From Scleromitrula shiraiana (Eukaryota; Ascomycota; Leotiomycetes; Helotiales; Sclerotiniaceae), in assembly GCA_028455995.1 (NCBI GenBank), contig JABELC010000014.1, positions 62,001-126,000 of the forward strand: a DNA stretch of 64,000 bases. The letters are read 5' to 3'. This document shows positions 36,633 to 48,922 of the stretch, piece by piece. A program made the position numbers and the translations under genes. The notes under the pieces were generated by a model. That model was given only the letters and a program-made list of their open reading frames with translations. It searched no databases and was not told the origin of the DNA. How positions within the stretch are numbered: position 1 is the stretch's first letter; each line of letters starts with the position of its first letter.

Positions 36633-37953
36633 CGGGATTATGATTATGATTGTGGTTTTGAGCCCAAGAAAGTTTGTTGGGTAGATGGATAGGTTATGTA
36701 TGGGCAATTCCGATTAGGATTGAGATGAGGTGAAGTAAAGTAAAGTGAAGTGACAAATCTGTCACCACCCAGAACCATGATGTTGGGTTTGGGGTTGGGT
36801 TGTTAGCGTAAGGCTTCTTGATGCCTTATCTTACACTTACTTGCCCTGCATTCATTCATTGCGCATGCCTTGTACTTGTACTCGTACTCAAACGCCTCAC
36901 TGCCTTGATTAGATAAGATAAGATTGTTTGGATTGATTTGATTTTCATTTTGGGAGTGTGATTGCTAGCTGTGCCCAAGTTATCGTAAGCATATCTAGGT
37001 AGATTTGCTAGATAGTAATGCTAGACGATGATGACCATTTCATCTCTTCTATCAAGATGGAATGGCGAATATTCACTACAAAGTAAACCGGTAACATGTA
37101 CCATTCTGATGATGACACTCATTTCTTTTGGATGATGATATTGATCTTCACATTCACTTTTCATTGAACATTATTCAAAGTTGAGTTGTTCGATAATTGA
37201 TTTAAAGGCGGCTTCGGTAAAGAAGGTGCCAGTGAGACTTCTGCATACAGTGCGGTCAATGTCTAAAAAGTATATGGACATTGTGATGAAATGGAGTTTT
37301 CATTCATTGTTGAATTGAACGAGTATATAGTCAAGACAAGAGTAAGAGAAATAAATTTGGTTCTCATTAGCTTGTTTGTAGGAAAGTAATTGAGGTCTTT
37401 CTATAATCATAAGATTTGAAGGAGGGATAGATTTGAAGCATCCTCATACCAGTAATGACGGATTGTCAATATAATGTACATACTGGATGAAGTTCTCATC
37501 CTAAATGTCCAGGCCAGGTGCTTGCTTCCTAAGTTAGTTGGGTTAATTAATCTTGAAAGTTGTTGAACTCACCTTCGCACCTTCCTATACCTACCTACTC
37601 AACGTTTTTGACCAAATCGAGCGTTTGGAAGCTGAAGTCAAGTCAACTTATATTCTTTCTATCCCAAGTGACTCGTGTTTCCTTTTTAATCATCACAGAG
37701 ACAATCCACGACAGTATCTCTATTGCTCTGTGCTCTGAGCTTTGAGCTCTGAGCTTGTGTTAATTTCTATCCTACTTACAGGGCTAGACATTCTCGACAT
37801 TCTAACTCCAACTTTTCCCTCATTCCTGTCACCTTCATCAGAGTCCTCTTATTTTGATCTAGTTCTATATTCATTAATATACATAATATCATAACTATAA
37901 CTATTCTCTCTTTCCTATTTAGGCAATCACATACCTAACCATCTTCCCAACAA

Positions 37954-37986
<33 letters not shown>

Positions 37987-38723
37987 CCAGTGCTACTATC
38001 ACTACTATAACACCAATTATTTTCTTCTGGAGACACCTCTACCATACTATACAATTGAACTATAATTACTTTTCCTAATTAAAGCGACAACAGACAAATT
38101 ACTCAGCAGACTGCTTTAGCTTCAGCTATACTTTAATCATATTCTATCTTATTCTCCTCATATTGCAATCATCATCCTATTCGAAAAGTCATATAATCAT
38201 CCTCTTTATCTCTATTATTCTCTTCTATTGTTTGCAAATCAATCATCTCAAATTCAATGCTCATTTCTCCCGGTTATAGTTCTTCATTTTCTATTCTAAT
38301 CTTGACCTTCTACCTAAAGAAACCAATAAATCTTTGATTCCAGCTTCGGAGTCATTCAATCGTCTTATTTCCTCATTGCTGGATAGTATTAGCGCATCTC
38401 CTATATCTATCATCATCAAATCTCACCTCCTTTCAATCAAGACGAAAAAATAACTACAATATTTGGTGAGTTTTGAGTTCTACGTATTTGAAAATTGATC
38501 TGGGCAAGGTGAAAATTCACACATGAAGTTTTCATGTACAACGACAGGATGAACCCAAACACACAACTAATTCACTTTATCAATCATCATCATTCACACG
38601 GGTTTTTACACCTTCTAACTTTCACTAATTTTGGGCTATAATCAGTTGTCACGGCTCCACTTGATATTACCAGAGATATTTTATTAGATCAAGAACTTCT
38701 ATTACATCTAACATTGAGAGAAG
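36633..38723. promoter_or_regulatory. Upstream region of the SNF2-RING gene
   Basis: Normal base composition resumes here. No gene seen. A (caa)n run lies at about 37950-37986, and pyrimidine-rich leader sequence at 38150-38440. A possible leader intron donor gtgagttt at 38466 with acceptor candidates further down would remove part of the 5' untranslated region, but this cannot be confirmed by reading. Confidence 0.35.
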
Positions 38724-41700
38724 ATGTCTACTCAAGAAGAGAATGACTTCAGGGAAGACTCGATAGATCGTTTTCTGAACAATCAGTCTGGCAATGATTC
38801 TGGAAGTATAGATGATATCATATCTTCACCTGTTTCAGCCCATCTTGCATCACAAAGTCCATCAGATGATGAGTATCCATTACAGGAAGGTGTCTCGGAA
38901 CAGCATCAAGGGTCACGAAGTCAATCGTCCAATAATTCAGATCAAGAGAGTCCCCAAAGTCCAGAAGCTGATCTGATTCACAATAATATCTCCTCATGTG
39001 CATCTGCTGGAATGCAATATCCAGATGACTCGAGAAGTATTCGATCAACAAGTGATGGTCAAGTTTTAGCTCAGAGTATTGAGATGCCAGATTCAATCGA
39101 AGACACAACCCCCAGGACCCCAAATTGGTCCCGTGATCACAGCCATGACGAAGCTCCCAATGGTGGTCTCTACAATGCAAGCCCTAGTTTCCACAATTTA
39201 CCCAAGTCTATCTTTGGGGATTCTCTCCGTTCCAGCGCTTCATCGACTAAAGTTCCTGCAGTTTTTAAAGCACCTTCAACCCCACTATCTGGAAGTTCCA
39301 AAGCCCAGAATTCACAGTCTATCACTATTGAATCTGATTCTGATGATGACTGTGTCATCATTGAAGTCAGAGAAGCGCATCCCGGAGAAGGAGGGGCATT
39401 TTCTGCGAGAGAGACAGTTCCCATCAAGGCGGAATTAAATGTAGATTCATCTCCTTGTCTCAATGTTGCACAAATGCTTGCTGCTCAATCAGCAATTTTG
39501 CCTCCTCGTACATCCAATCGGCCAAGTCTTTTCGGAGATCACGGTCCTCTTTTAGTATCACCAAAAGCCAAGACCAATAAGGGAAAGAGACGTCGAGAGA
39601 ATGATACGTTCCCCGAGGATAGCGTAGATATTGACGCCGCCATGCAGGTTAATGAAGAAGATGATAGCTGGATGCATGTAGACCTATCAAGTGATGAAGA
39701 CGAAGTTTATGAGAATGCAAAGATCGCAAAGAGAGCACTGGAACGCGAGCGAGCTGCTAAAGGAAGGCTGGTTGGAGACGCTGCTGCTGCATTGGTTCGC
39801 GCCAACAACATTGTCACAAACAAGGACCGTCTTCGTGCTGCATCTAATAGAACCTATAAGAAACCAACTGTTAATGAAGATGACGAGGATTCTTTATTCA
39901 TTCCAGAGACGCAACCGAAAAGTCCAAGCTTAAGGGATAATTGTGAGGGATCGTCTTCACAACCAGGAAATCACGCAGATTTTAACAGCCTGAACGATGA
40001 TGAGGCTCTCGCAAAAATGTTAGAGCATGAGATCAATGGGGGTGGTGTAGACGTAGAAGATACCCCAGCTAAGCCCAGGAGAACTCGCAAGCTTGCCAGA
40101 AATGCACGAGAACATGCTGCCATGCAAGAGGAGAAGAGACTTGAGAAAGAAAGAAACAAGATTCAGAAGAAGAGAGGGCGCCTACCAATGGCTAGCGGTG
40201 CAAAGGGGGGAAATGCTGCTGGGAAGGCCAAAGCAAAAGTAGCGGCACGAAAGGGCAGAAGCAAGGGAAAAGGAAAGGAGAAGGCTTCAAAGAAAGGAGG
40301 TCTGAAGGTCGATAGAGATTTGCGAAATCTTCAAGCGCAAGGTCAAAGTCAAGGCCAGGATAATATTGGACAATTGATCTTGGACGACCTGATGAATTGT
40401 GATCCAATAATGGAGCGTCTCGAAAATCCCATCTTCAATATCGGAGCCGAACCAGCAATCAAGCCTACTGGTATCAAAGCTACGCAACTTCAACGTTTGT
40501 TTGCTAACATGCCAGAGGGAAGCGACAAAGCCACAGGCAAGAAGGATCAACAGAAACTCAGAGAAGCTTCGAAAAGCTTCGGTTTTGCAAACGTCAAGGC
40601 CCTGAATGGAAAATGGCTGGTGAAGGGAATGAAGTCCACATTGTACCATCATCAGCTTCTTGGTGCTCAGTGGATGGTCCAGAGGGAATTGAGTCATGAG
40701 CCTCCACATGGTGGCCTTCTCGCGGACTCGATGGGTCTAGGGAAAACCGTACAGACTCTCGCTTGTATGGTAGGAAACCCTCCAATGAAAGAGGAACTTG
40801 ATCGTGGTGTCAAGGCCACACTCATTGTCGTTCCATCTTCAGTCATTGCTCAATGGCTTGAGGAAATCAGAGTTCACGCAGATTGCCCCAAGGTTTTCCC
40901 AAAAGTTATGCAATACAAGCGATCGAGTGAGATTCCTATTGAAGTCTTGCAGGATTTAGATGTGGTGGTCACTAGCTATCACGAAGTCATGAATCAATTT
41001 CCCTTCCCAGATCGTGAGGCAAAGAATAGAATTGCTCAGATAGGCTTCAAAAACTGGTGGAAGGAAGCTGCGGAGAATCTGGGTAATCTACATCGGATCA
41101 ATTGGCGTCGTGTTGTTCTTGACGAGGCCCATTCCATCAAAAACAACTCGTCAAGAACCAGCTTGGCTTGTCAGAACCTCAAAAGTGTGTACAGATGGTG
41201 CTTGACTGGAACTCCTTTGCTTAATAGGGTTGAAGAGTAAGTGCTTCTTTATTTGTATGAGAGGTTTTCAATGTCGAGGTGGGATTCAAACATTGAAAAA
41301 GATGGTGGTGAACAATGCCTGCCGATGTTCTTTTCAATATCCCAACCTAAATGGAGCAATCAAAGCTAACAACTAACCCCTTTAGACTCTTCCCATACCT
41401 CCGGTTTCTCAGGGCCAATTATTCCATGGATTGGAAGACCTTTCAAAAATATTTTTGTGATCCCGACGCCGAAGACTGTAATGATCGTGTCGCAGCTCTC
41501 CTCAGCTATTCCATGATGCGCCGCACTATGAAAACTACAATCCTTAATCGACCAATAATAACACTCCCTGAACCACACCCAATCTTAAAAATGGTTGAAT
41601 TTTCCAGAGAGGAAAGAATCATTTATCGAATTGTAAGTATTCGACTAGGATTTAGACGTTCAAATTACTTACTCAAATTCTACAGACAGAAAATCGCTTC

Positions 41701-43427
41701 CGAGCCACCCTTAATGTTTTCTTGGCCAATGGTACGGCTCAACGTGCTTATGGTGTCTTTCTCGTCCAGCTTCTTCGTCTACGCCAATGCATCTCCCATC
41801 CTTTCATGCTCGAACGTACAATCAAGGAATCCTGGACCTCCGAGGATGTTGATATGCTCCGCCGACATCTCAAACGTCTCTCCGCCAGTAGCAGGCCATT
41901 CTACGAGCAGTGCAAGTTGTGGGTTACTAAAAGCGAAGAGGAGAGACGTGCTGCAAAAGCTAGGGGCGATATTGCATCAGATGCAGAGACAGTGCCCTTT
42001 GGTCTCTCTAATTTTGGGGAGAAATTTCAGTTTGATAAGGCCCTGGATTCTCTCAATCATGAGGAGCTTTATAATCGTATTACATGTAATATCTGTTCAG
42101 ACATTCCGACTGATTCTCACATTACTTCGGTAAGTAACGAACAATCAAAGCCATTATATAGTTACTTACCTATAACACAGTGCTCGCATATCTTCTGCAA
42201 GGCATGTCTCACAAATCATCTTCATGATCAAGTCCATTTGTCAGATGGGGAGGACAATGTGAGTTAAATCTAATATTCAGTTTGCGCTGACCTACATAAT
42301 AATGATGAACTCTTCAGTATAATGTCTGCCCTCATTGCGATTGCATCTTCTCTTGGGTCAAGCCGTACAGCGACTTGACAATCCCAGATGATGAAAACAT
42401 GGATTCACTTCACGATAGTCCTTCTTCATCTCGAAGTAGTAGGAGCAACGGAAGCAATGGAAATAAGCGTCAAAAGTCCACACATGGACGACGTCAATTA
42501 AGCAAGGGTGCGGATTTCTATGGACTCGAACCCTCCACCAAGGATTCTACTTGGGTAACTAAATCCGATACTGATCCCAATTTTCCTCTCATCCCATCTG
42601 CAAAAACTACTGCCTTGAAAGCTCTTTTACTCAAGGGCTTCGAAGAGGCACCTGACGATAAGGTATATGGATCTCCCCTTGTATTCTCGCGTCTCCAGTG
42701 TTCGAACCAAAACTAAACAATCATAGGTCGTTATATATGTTCAATTTCGCACCCTTGCACGAATCATCGGTCGAATTTGTCAAGGTGAAGGCTGGGGTTT
42801 CGTCTATTTGACTGGCGATTTTTCCCTTGAGCATCGCTCAAAAGCCATTCGTGCGTTCCGCGAGAATGATGAGATTCAAATACTAATTGCAGGCTTGAGA
42901 TGCAGTGGTCTTGGGTATTATATCTTATCCAATCTCTTTCCTTTCCCACGCTAACCCAATCTAGTCTCAATTTTCCTTTTGCCAATCGTTGCATAAGCTT
43001 GGACCTTTGGTGGAACCATGGAGTCGAGCAACAAGCCTTCGGACGTATTTTCAGAATTGGTCAGAATAAGGAGACTTATATGACTCGTTTAGTGGTTCGA
43101 AATTCGGTCGACATGCGACTATTAGGCATGCAACAGTGGAAGTTAAAGACTTGTGAGAGAGCAATTGATGACAACGGAGAAAACGGAAGTCGCAAACGCA
43201 ATGGGAATAACACTTTGAATTTACCACAGTTAGCTAGCCTATTTGGCTTTTTAAAGACAGACGAGGATGATAACCTGGTTAGTATCGAAGCCGACTACGA
43301 GGACGATGGTTTGGATATCAACGGAGGTGAAGGAGGAAGTGCAGACAATGGAGGCGAAGGGGGGAGTGGAGCTAGAGACGATAATGGAGGTGGTTCTGAT
43401 AGGGCTATTAGTGTAGATAGTGATTAG
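38724..43427 (+). CDS. SNF2-family ATPase with embedded RING finger (Rad5/Rad16-like)
   Basis: Seven exons: 38724-41236, 41386-41632, 41686-42129, 42181-42258, 42318-42662, 42727-42914, 42965-43427 (4278 nt, 1425 aa). About 550 disordered, acidic/serine-rich residues come first, with a strongly basic stretch (about 470-535). The SNF2 ATPase has DSMGLGKT at 668-675 and DEAH at 800-803. A C3HC4 RING sits between the helicase lobes: Cys1054, Cys1057, Cys1069, His1071, Cys1074, Cys1077, Cys1098, Cys1101. The second lobe ends with [12 protein letters not shown] (about 1294-1305). This layout defines the Rad5/Rad16/HLTF group: chromatin or DNA translocases with E3 ubiquitin-ligase activity in DNA damage tolerance. 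No HIRAN domain was seen, so it is not a simple Rad5 orthologue. The last about 40 residues are Gly/Asp/Asn-rich. Intact. Confidence 0.92.
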
Positions 43428-44167
43428 GGGTTGCGCGGAGGGGAGGCAGTAGCGGGGCGGGAAGGGGGTTGTTAGAGGGAAATGATGGAAATCCAATTGA
43501 AATGCGCGAGACCAGTGGAATCCGCTCAAGATCTGAATATCTAACTAGGTTCCGGACATTCAGAGACGATATCGATAGCTTGCGAGGGGTTAATTGGCAG
43601 GCTTCTACGGCGAAGGTATTATTTTTATTCTTGTATTATTTGTCAGCAGGAGGCGTTCTTATCTTATTTAAATCAACAAATTGAATATGGACATTTAGGG
43701 GGGGGGGGTTATTTTTCGGATGGCACAGGCGCAGGATTCAATTTATATTGATCTACTTCGGTTCAGACATTCAAGGATTAGTTATTCTACACATGGAGGG
43801 GTATTTTAGTTGAGATTTTACTTCGGACGGGATTTTATTTGCTAGGTTATTGGAGATATCTTAATTAGGGAATTAAGCATGATTTTTACGTTGAATAAAT
43901 AGTTCGTAGACTTTGAGCATATTGTGATACAGACGAATGCATGCCGTTCTTAAATCAACGTGGTCTATTGGAGCAATGGCTGAGTCTAAGCTGTTTAGAT
44001 GAGATAAAAGTAGGGTCATTGTTCCAAAAGAAGTTGGACATTGACATGAATTTGGAATTTCTTAACACAAATAACATTTGGTGTGTTTCGTTGGTTGGTA
44101 TTACCATGAAATGCTACATATAATTTAATAGCCTCTATTTATACAATAAAACATGACTGTCCATTAA
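43428..44167. other. Convergent intergenic region
   Basis: 3' regions of the SNF2-RING gene (+) and ESF1 (-). A poly(G) run of ten lies at about 43698-43708. No gene seen. Confidence 0.5.
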
Positions 44168-46294
44168 TCATGATCTCTTCGACTTCTTCTTAACCATCTC
44201 CACCAAACCACTTAAATCCTCAGCCTTCTTGTCAACATCACTTCCCTTTCTCTTTTTACTCTTCTTCTCAACTAACTCCTCCCCATCCCCATCAACTCCC
44301 CTCTTTCTCCTACCCTCCTCCAACAACTTCTTCATACCCTCTGTGCCCTTGAATTTCGGATTACTTGGATCAATCGCAAACTCGTGGCTCTGGAATAACT
44401 TTCCAAATCTCTCATCACCAACATCCATTTCGAAATTCTCCTGCAGACCACCTCTCTTACTTTCCGCCTCCCCCTTCTTCCCCTTCTTCTTCTTCTTTTT
44501 GGCTTTCTCAACTCGCTGAATCTCGTTGATATCGAAATGGTCCAAATGGGTATCTTTTTCGGTCGTGTTATCTTGCATAAGTAGTTCCAATTCCGCGCGA
44601 TTCGAGGCTTTTTCGGAAGCTTCCAAAGCTTTAGCTTCAGCCTTCTTCTTGCGTTCTTCTTTTCTTTGGGATTTAGCGGCCTTGGTCTTGGTTGCTTCAT
44701 CGGTTGCAAAAAATGGATCATCGAAACCAAGATCTTCTTTCTCTTCGGTGGCATTTGCTTCTCCTTCTTGGATGGCGTTGGGGTCGCGGCCTTCGCGGAT
44801 TGCCTTGGCTTTCTCTTTGCGGCGTGCTTTACGTTCTTTTTCTTTTCGAATATACGCTTCGGCCGTGGTCTCTTCCTTAATGGGTTCGTTTTCGAAGACT
44901 TTACCTTTCTCGGTAGTAGTCAATCCGGCTGTGAACGTGATTTCCATATCGCCGACTGGACCATCATTCTTTTTCTTCTTTGTGGGTTCGTCGCCAAGAC
45001 CTAGAGCAGCGCGCATTTTCTGCCTTGCCAATTCTTTCTTTGATAATTTAGGAGCATCTTCTTCTTCCGCTTCTGGTAATTCCTCCTCTGAATCATCGTC
45101 CTCGGAATCACTTCCTAAGTATGCTCTCAGATCGTTCTCACCAATCTCCGCTCGACTGCCTTTAAATGCCCGATTAATTGCATCCTTTCGACTCGCTTCT
45201 TCGGGGTCCATATCCCAGGTAAGTTTGACTTTCGAGTGTTGAAGTGCATCCGTTACAAATTCTGTTGGTTTGTATCCCGCAGGTACGCTCTCGCACTCGT
45301 CTCTTGGTTTGTCGTCAAACTCCACACCGTCAGGAATAAAACGTAAGTCGAAGAAATTGGCAGAGCTCAAATATTCTGTGCCATCCGTTGCCTCGTATAT
45401 GTTTTGAGCAGTACTATTATCCGAGCAGACGACAACAGCGTAGAAATATCGCAATCTCTCGAGTTGGTATTGTCGTAATGCCGCACTATCGAATTCATTG
45501 CCATCGTCGCCTTTCTGAAGATCCTTCTTGATCTTTTCTTCCAGCTCATCATCATCGCTATTGTCCGAGTCATCATCATCCTCCTCGTTGTTTTTCGCAA
45601 AGATCTCTTTTGGAGGTCCCTCCAATTCTTCTCTTTCCATTCGTTCCTTTCCAAACTCGCTTTGAAAAATAGAAATCTTTTGTATCCTTCCACCAGGCTT
45701 GACAAAACTTTGAAAAACTGCCATCAAATCTACCGATCGGATATTGTCCCAATCTAAATTGACAACAGCAATTCTGGATGAAACCTCCCCCATCTCAACC
45801 GTTGCTTGTTCTGCTTGCATATCCGGAAATGTAGCCTCCTCTTCAATCTCCACTCCTCCATCTTCATCCTCATCTTCGTCTTCGTCTTCCGATGAAGAAA
45901 ATCCACCTCCTCGCGCAGGATCATATCCAATTTGTGCCCTTCTCAATTCCTTTTCCACAACTTTGTCATCTTCAACCTCAATATTTTCATTCTCATTGTC
46001 ATCATCACTATCACTAGTATCATCTTCCTCTTCCTCCGGTACGTAAAGTCGTTCCAATGCCTTCTTCTTCCCGCTGCTACTCAATTTTCTACCATATCGA
46101 TCGACCTTTGCAGTGTTGGAGAAATCTTCATCTTTTAACATGCGCGAAAAACGTTTGTCAATTTTGGTTCGAGTTTGCTTTTTGGATGGAAGTCTGAATC
46201 TTGGATCCGTTGAAAAGTTGGAGAATCGAGGATCATTTACTTCTGAATTAGATGCATCTTTGGATCCACCCTTTGGGGCTTTCTCTCGTGGCAT
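44168..46294 (-). CDS. ESF1: ESF1, pre-rRNA (18S) processing protein
   Basis: Nucleolar component of the small-subunit processome. Single exon, 708 aa, from the ATG at 46294; an in-frame upstream ATG at 46366 would add 24 residues, but MPREKAPKGG matches the usual start of the family. Recognisable parts: N-terminal NDPRFSNFSTDPRF and DKRFSRML, long acidic stretches (EEEEDDTSDSDDDNEN), the RRM-like segment RIAVVNLDWDNIRSVDL around residue 200, repeated Lys/Glu-rich coiled coils, and the C-terminal NUC153 motif DERFGKLFQSHEFAIDPSNP followed by a basic tail (KKSKKRKGS). Convergent with the SNF2-RING gene. Confidence 0.95.
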   Translation of the reverse strand: MPREKAPKGGSKDASNSEVNDPRFSNFSTDPRFRLPSKKQTRTKIDKRFSRMLKDEDFSNTAKVDRYGRKLSSSGKKKALERLYVPEEEEDDTSDSDDDNENENIEVEDDKVVEKELRRAQIGYDPARGGGFSSSEDEDEDEDEDGGVEIEEEATFPDMQAEQATVEMGEVSSRIAVVNLDWDNIRSVDLMAVFQSFVKPGGRIQKISIFQSEFGKERMEREELEGPPKEIFAKNNEEDDDDSDNSDDDELEEKIKKDLQKGDDGNEFDSAALRQYQLERLRYFYAVVVCSDNSTAQNIYEATDGTEYLSSANFFDLRFIPDGVEFDDKPRDECESVPAGYKPTEFVTDALQHSKVKLTWDMDPEEASRKDAINRAFKGSRAEIGENDLRAYLGSDSEDDDSEEELPEAEEEDAPKLSKKELARQKMRAALGLGDEPTKKKKNDGPVGDMEITFTAGLTTTEKGKVFENEPIKEETTAEAYIRKEKERKARRKEKAKAIREGRDPNAIQEGEANATEEKEDLGFDDPFFATDEATKTKAAKSQRKEERKKKAEAKALEASEKASNRAELELLMQDNTTEKDTHLDHFDINEIQRVEKAKKKKKKGKKGEAESKRGGLQENFEMDVGDERFGKLFQSHEFAIDPSNPKFKGTEGMKKLLEEGRRKRGVDGDGEELVEKKSKKRKGSDVDKKAEDLSGLVEMVKKKSKRS

Positions 46295-47219
46295 TTTTGA
46301 AGATTTCTGCAATGCGCAATTGAAATGCAGATGGCGACGATACTTTTCGAATTTATCAATGAACAAAACAATTATTTTCTCGATAATTTTTTTTAAAAAA
46401 AAGTTCTGCTGGATTGAGAAGATAGAGGTGGAAGGCGGTAAATTTGGGAAACAGGGACTAACCCACCAATGCAGCTCATATTAGATAATCACTGACACTT
46501 TATGACTAATCGTTTAAACATTGAAGCATCAATGACGAAAGGGCACCTCCCTCCAAAGGTTGATTCGATTTGATTTGATTTGATTGTTGAAGCTTCTCCT
46601 TACCTTACTGTCGCGCTTAATCAAATACTTCCCATCATAAACAGCCAAACATACCTCAAAGTTCTAGCTATACCATTGAGTCACATATTAGAAACTATTG
46701 ATATCAATATCAATATCAAGGCAGAGTGATTGGTGAGATTGGTTGTGGTTACTTAAAGTTGAAATATGAGCAAACGAGTATGTTTATTCATCAATCTACA
46801 TATTTAACACTCTTTAACACTCTTTAACCCACTGGCTGGTTCCTTATTAGCATCATGATTTCGAATTTCTTAATCTCAAATGAGATAGGACTGACAAGTA
46901 GTTAGATAGCATTTAAGGTGAGCGGCGAAGTGCAAGGTAAGCTCTCATCAGTACCTTATACATCCATAACTACCAGATATATCATTTAAATTGGAATGCA
47001 ACATCCGGTGGATATTGTAATTTTGAACAAATAAGATACGAATTAACAACTCAGTACATAAGGATATACTAATAACCAAGCACTCTAGGTGTTAGTTTTC
47101 GATATTTCACGAGGAAGAAAGCAGAAAGTTATGGCGTCGTTGGATGGGTCAGGAATACGGATGATGGGAAAGTATGTAGTTCTAAGTCTCTTTGATACTG
47201 GCAATAACAATTTCTATCG
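46295..47219. promoter_or_regulatory. Region upstream of ESF1 and of the small gene at 47220
   Basis: Likely contains the ESF1 promoter. A short gattt repeat lies at 46562-46584. Possible small upstream exons for the next gene (ATG at 46767 and 47131) are discussed there. Confidence 0.35.
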
Positions 47220-47435
47220 ATGACAAAGGATGTCATCGAAATCTACGACAATGCTAACCAACAAATAAATACGCAGGTCGAAGGAGAAGCCCAAGGTCCC
47301 GCCGAAGAAATCACAAAACTGATTTCAGATCTAAAACAAGGACCAAGCCATGCAAATGTGACCAATTTCGAAGAAGAAGACTTGGACGTCAAAGACTTGG
47401 GACAGAAGGAAGGAAAATTCAGTGTTGTCAGATAA
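47220..47435 (+). CDS. Small hypothetical protein, 5' structure uncertain
   Basis: An acidic, hydrophilic frame of 71 codons (DVIEIYDNANQQINTQ ... KEGKFSVVR) ending at 47435. Upstream an ATG at 47131 (MASLDGSGIRMMGK) with a good gtatgt donor at 47172 and an acceptor caaag near 47226 would splice to it, but this join is out of frame by my count. A further exon beginning at 46767 (MSKR) is possible. I do not recognise the protein. Codon use and the clean stop suggest a real small gene; the exact exons need transcript data. Confidence 0.4.
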   Translation: MTKDVIEIYDNANQQINTQVEGEAQGPAEEITKLISDLKQGPSHANVTNFEEEDLDVKDLGQKEGKFSVVR

Positions 47436-47732
47436 TCAATCCAGCAGCAAGGTCTATCGTCTTACTTCATTATGGGTGATTAGAGTTGATATTATTTGAG
47501 CTTGATTTGGGAGATTTCAATGAACGGTTAAGGGAAGCTTGGTCTTATTCCTCTGTTATTTTATGCTATCTTGAACCACTTGAAGAATTATATCTGCTTT
47601 TTGTGCTATAATCAGCTCCACATTTGCCACGCTTGGACGGACCCCTTTGACACACACTTTGGCAATAATCTTGGAGCGGAAATTTCCGAAGTCCCTTTGC
47701 TTGCTACTATACATCAATTCCTGACAAAATGA
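47436..47732. other. Short intergenic gap, 3' to 3'
   Basis: Nothing distinctive seen. Confidence 0.4.
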
Positions 47733-48922
47733 TCAAGCATAAGTAGGCCAGACAGGGGAGGACCACGACGTGCCACTAGCGATGAGTTGAGTATCCATTG
47801 CATTAGATCCGGCCCCAATGAACAGGAACTTCGAGAAAGCAACTGTGCTATAATACTTATAAGTAGTATTTCCGGGGATGAAAGCAACGTCGCCTGCAAT
47901 CAGCGCCAACTTCTCGTTTTGCATCTCGATAATCACCATGCCTTCCAAAACTTCGATAGCTGCATGCTCAGCAAATTTCGATGTGGGAACCGTGATATGA
48001 GCTAACAAACGATCAAGTGTGATGGTTGACAACGAGTAGTCACCACCCGATTGCTCGGGTGTAACGAATGGTTGGATAATTTGATAGCCAACTGCATCGT
48101 TGATGTATTTTGGTCCATAGTCCTTGGCGATGAAGTATGGAGATCCTTGAGCACCCAGATCATTTGCACCGGTGTGCCAGGTACTATTTGCTGGTGCAGT
48201 GCCATTTATTGTGTCTGTACGCGGCACGAAGTCAAGCTGGGCGTAGACATCAAATGACTCAAGAGCGCTGATGACTGAAGCAGGTGGAGAGCTAGATCCG
48301 TTAACAACGGCGAGAGGATCATAAGGAGGTTGAGTTGTTTGGGAAGTTGAGGTCCAGTTGGAGTCTGCGAGGGTGTAGAATAATTCTCTATAATGGTGTC
48401 AGCTGCTTTTCTAATTGCGACTACAGATTCTCAGATCTAAGAAACTCACTCAAATCCTCCCGGTTGAATAATTCCAACGATTTCGGTGTCTGGGTCGAGG
48501 ACTTGAAAAGTATGAGTTGTGTTTGTTGGTACACTTCCGTAATCTCCAGCTGTCAAAATTCTTGTCTCGTCATCTCCATCCTTTTCAGTCCAGAGTTGGT
48601 ATCGACCTTTGAAATTGAAGAAGTTCTCGTAATGTCTTTGATGAATATGAGGCAAGACCCCCAAAGTGTCAGATCCGGGTGCGTTCGTAGAGAGCAAGGA
48701 GAATGCCCCTCCTGAGGATGGCCCGGTTACAGGGAAACGGTAAATCTGGTTTCCAATGACACAACCTGACGCATCATAATGTGCGATCGCATAGGGACGC
48801 ACATACGTAGGTACTTCTGTCACCCAAACTTTGCTATGACCATTTCCAGTAACTTGCTTATTGGGAAGAGTAGCTCCAAGTCCAATGGTAAAAATTAAGG
48901 AAGTTAAAGATGGAGTATGCAT
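47733..48922 (-). CDS. Secreted quercetin 2,3-dioxygenase-like bicupin
   Basis: Opens the flavonol ring of quercetin with release of CO; in plant-associated fungi it detoxifies host flavonols. Two exons on the minus strand, 48922-48450 and 48387-47733, joined across a 62 nt intron (1128 nt, 375 aa). The first about 20 residues (SLTSLIFTIGLGATLP) form a signal peptide. The N-terminal cupin has HIHQRHYENFF with His92, His94 and Glu99, and THTFQ with His137; the spacing matches the copper ligands of Aspergillus japonicus quercetinase (His66, His68, Glu73, His112). The C-terminal cupin lacks these ligands, as in the family. Several N-glycosylation sites (NGS, NGT, NST, NTT) fit an extracellular enzyme. 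Intact. Confidence 0.88.

Noticed and set aside
45744..46046. Serine-rich plus-strand frames opposite ESF1
   Set aside because: They are the antisense of the acidic Asp/Glu codons of ESF1 (gat/gaa read as atc/ttc), a common shadow.
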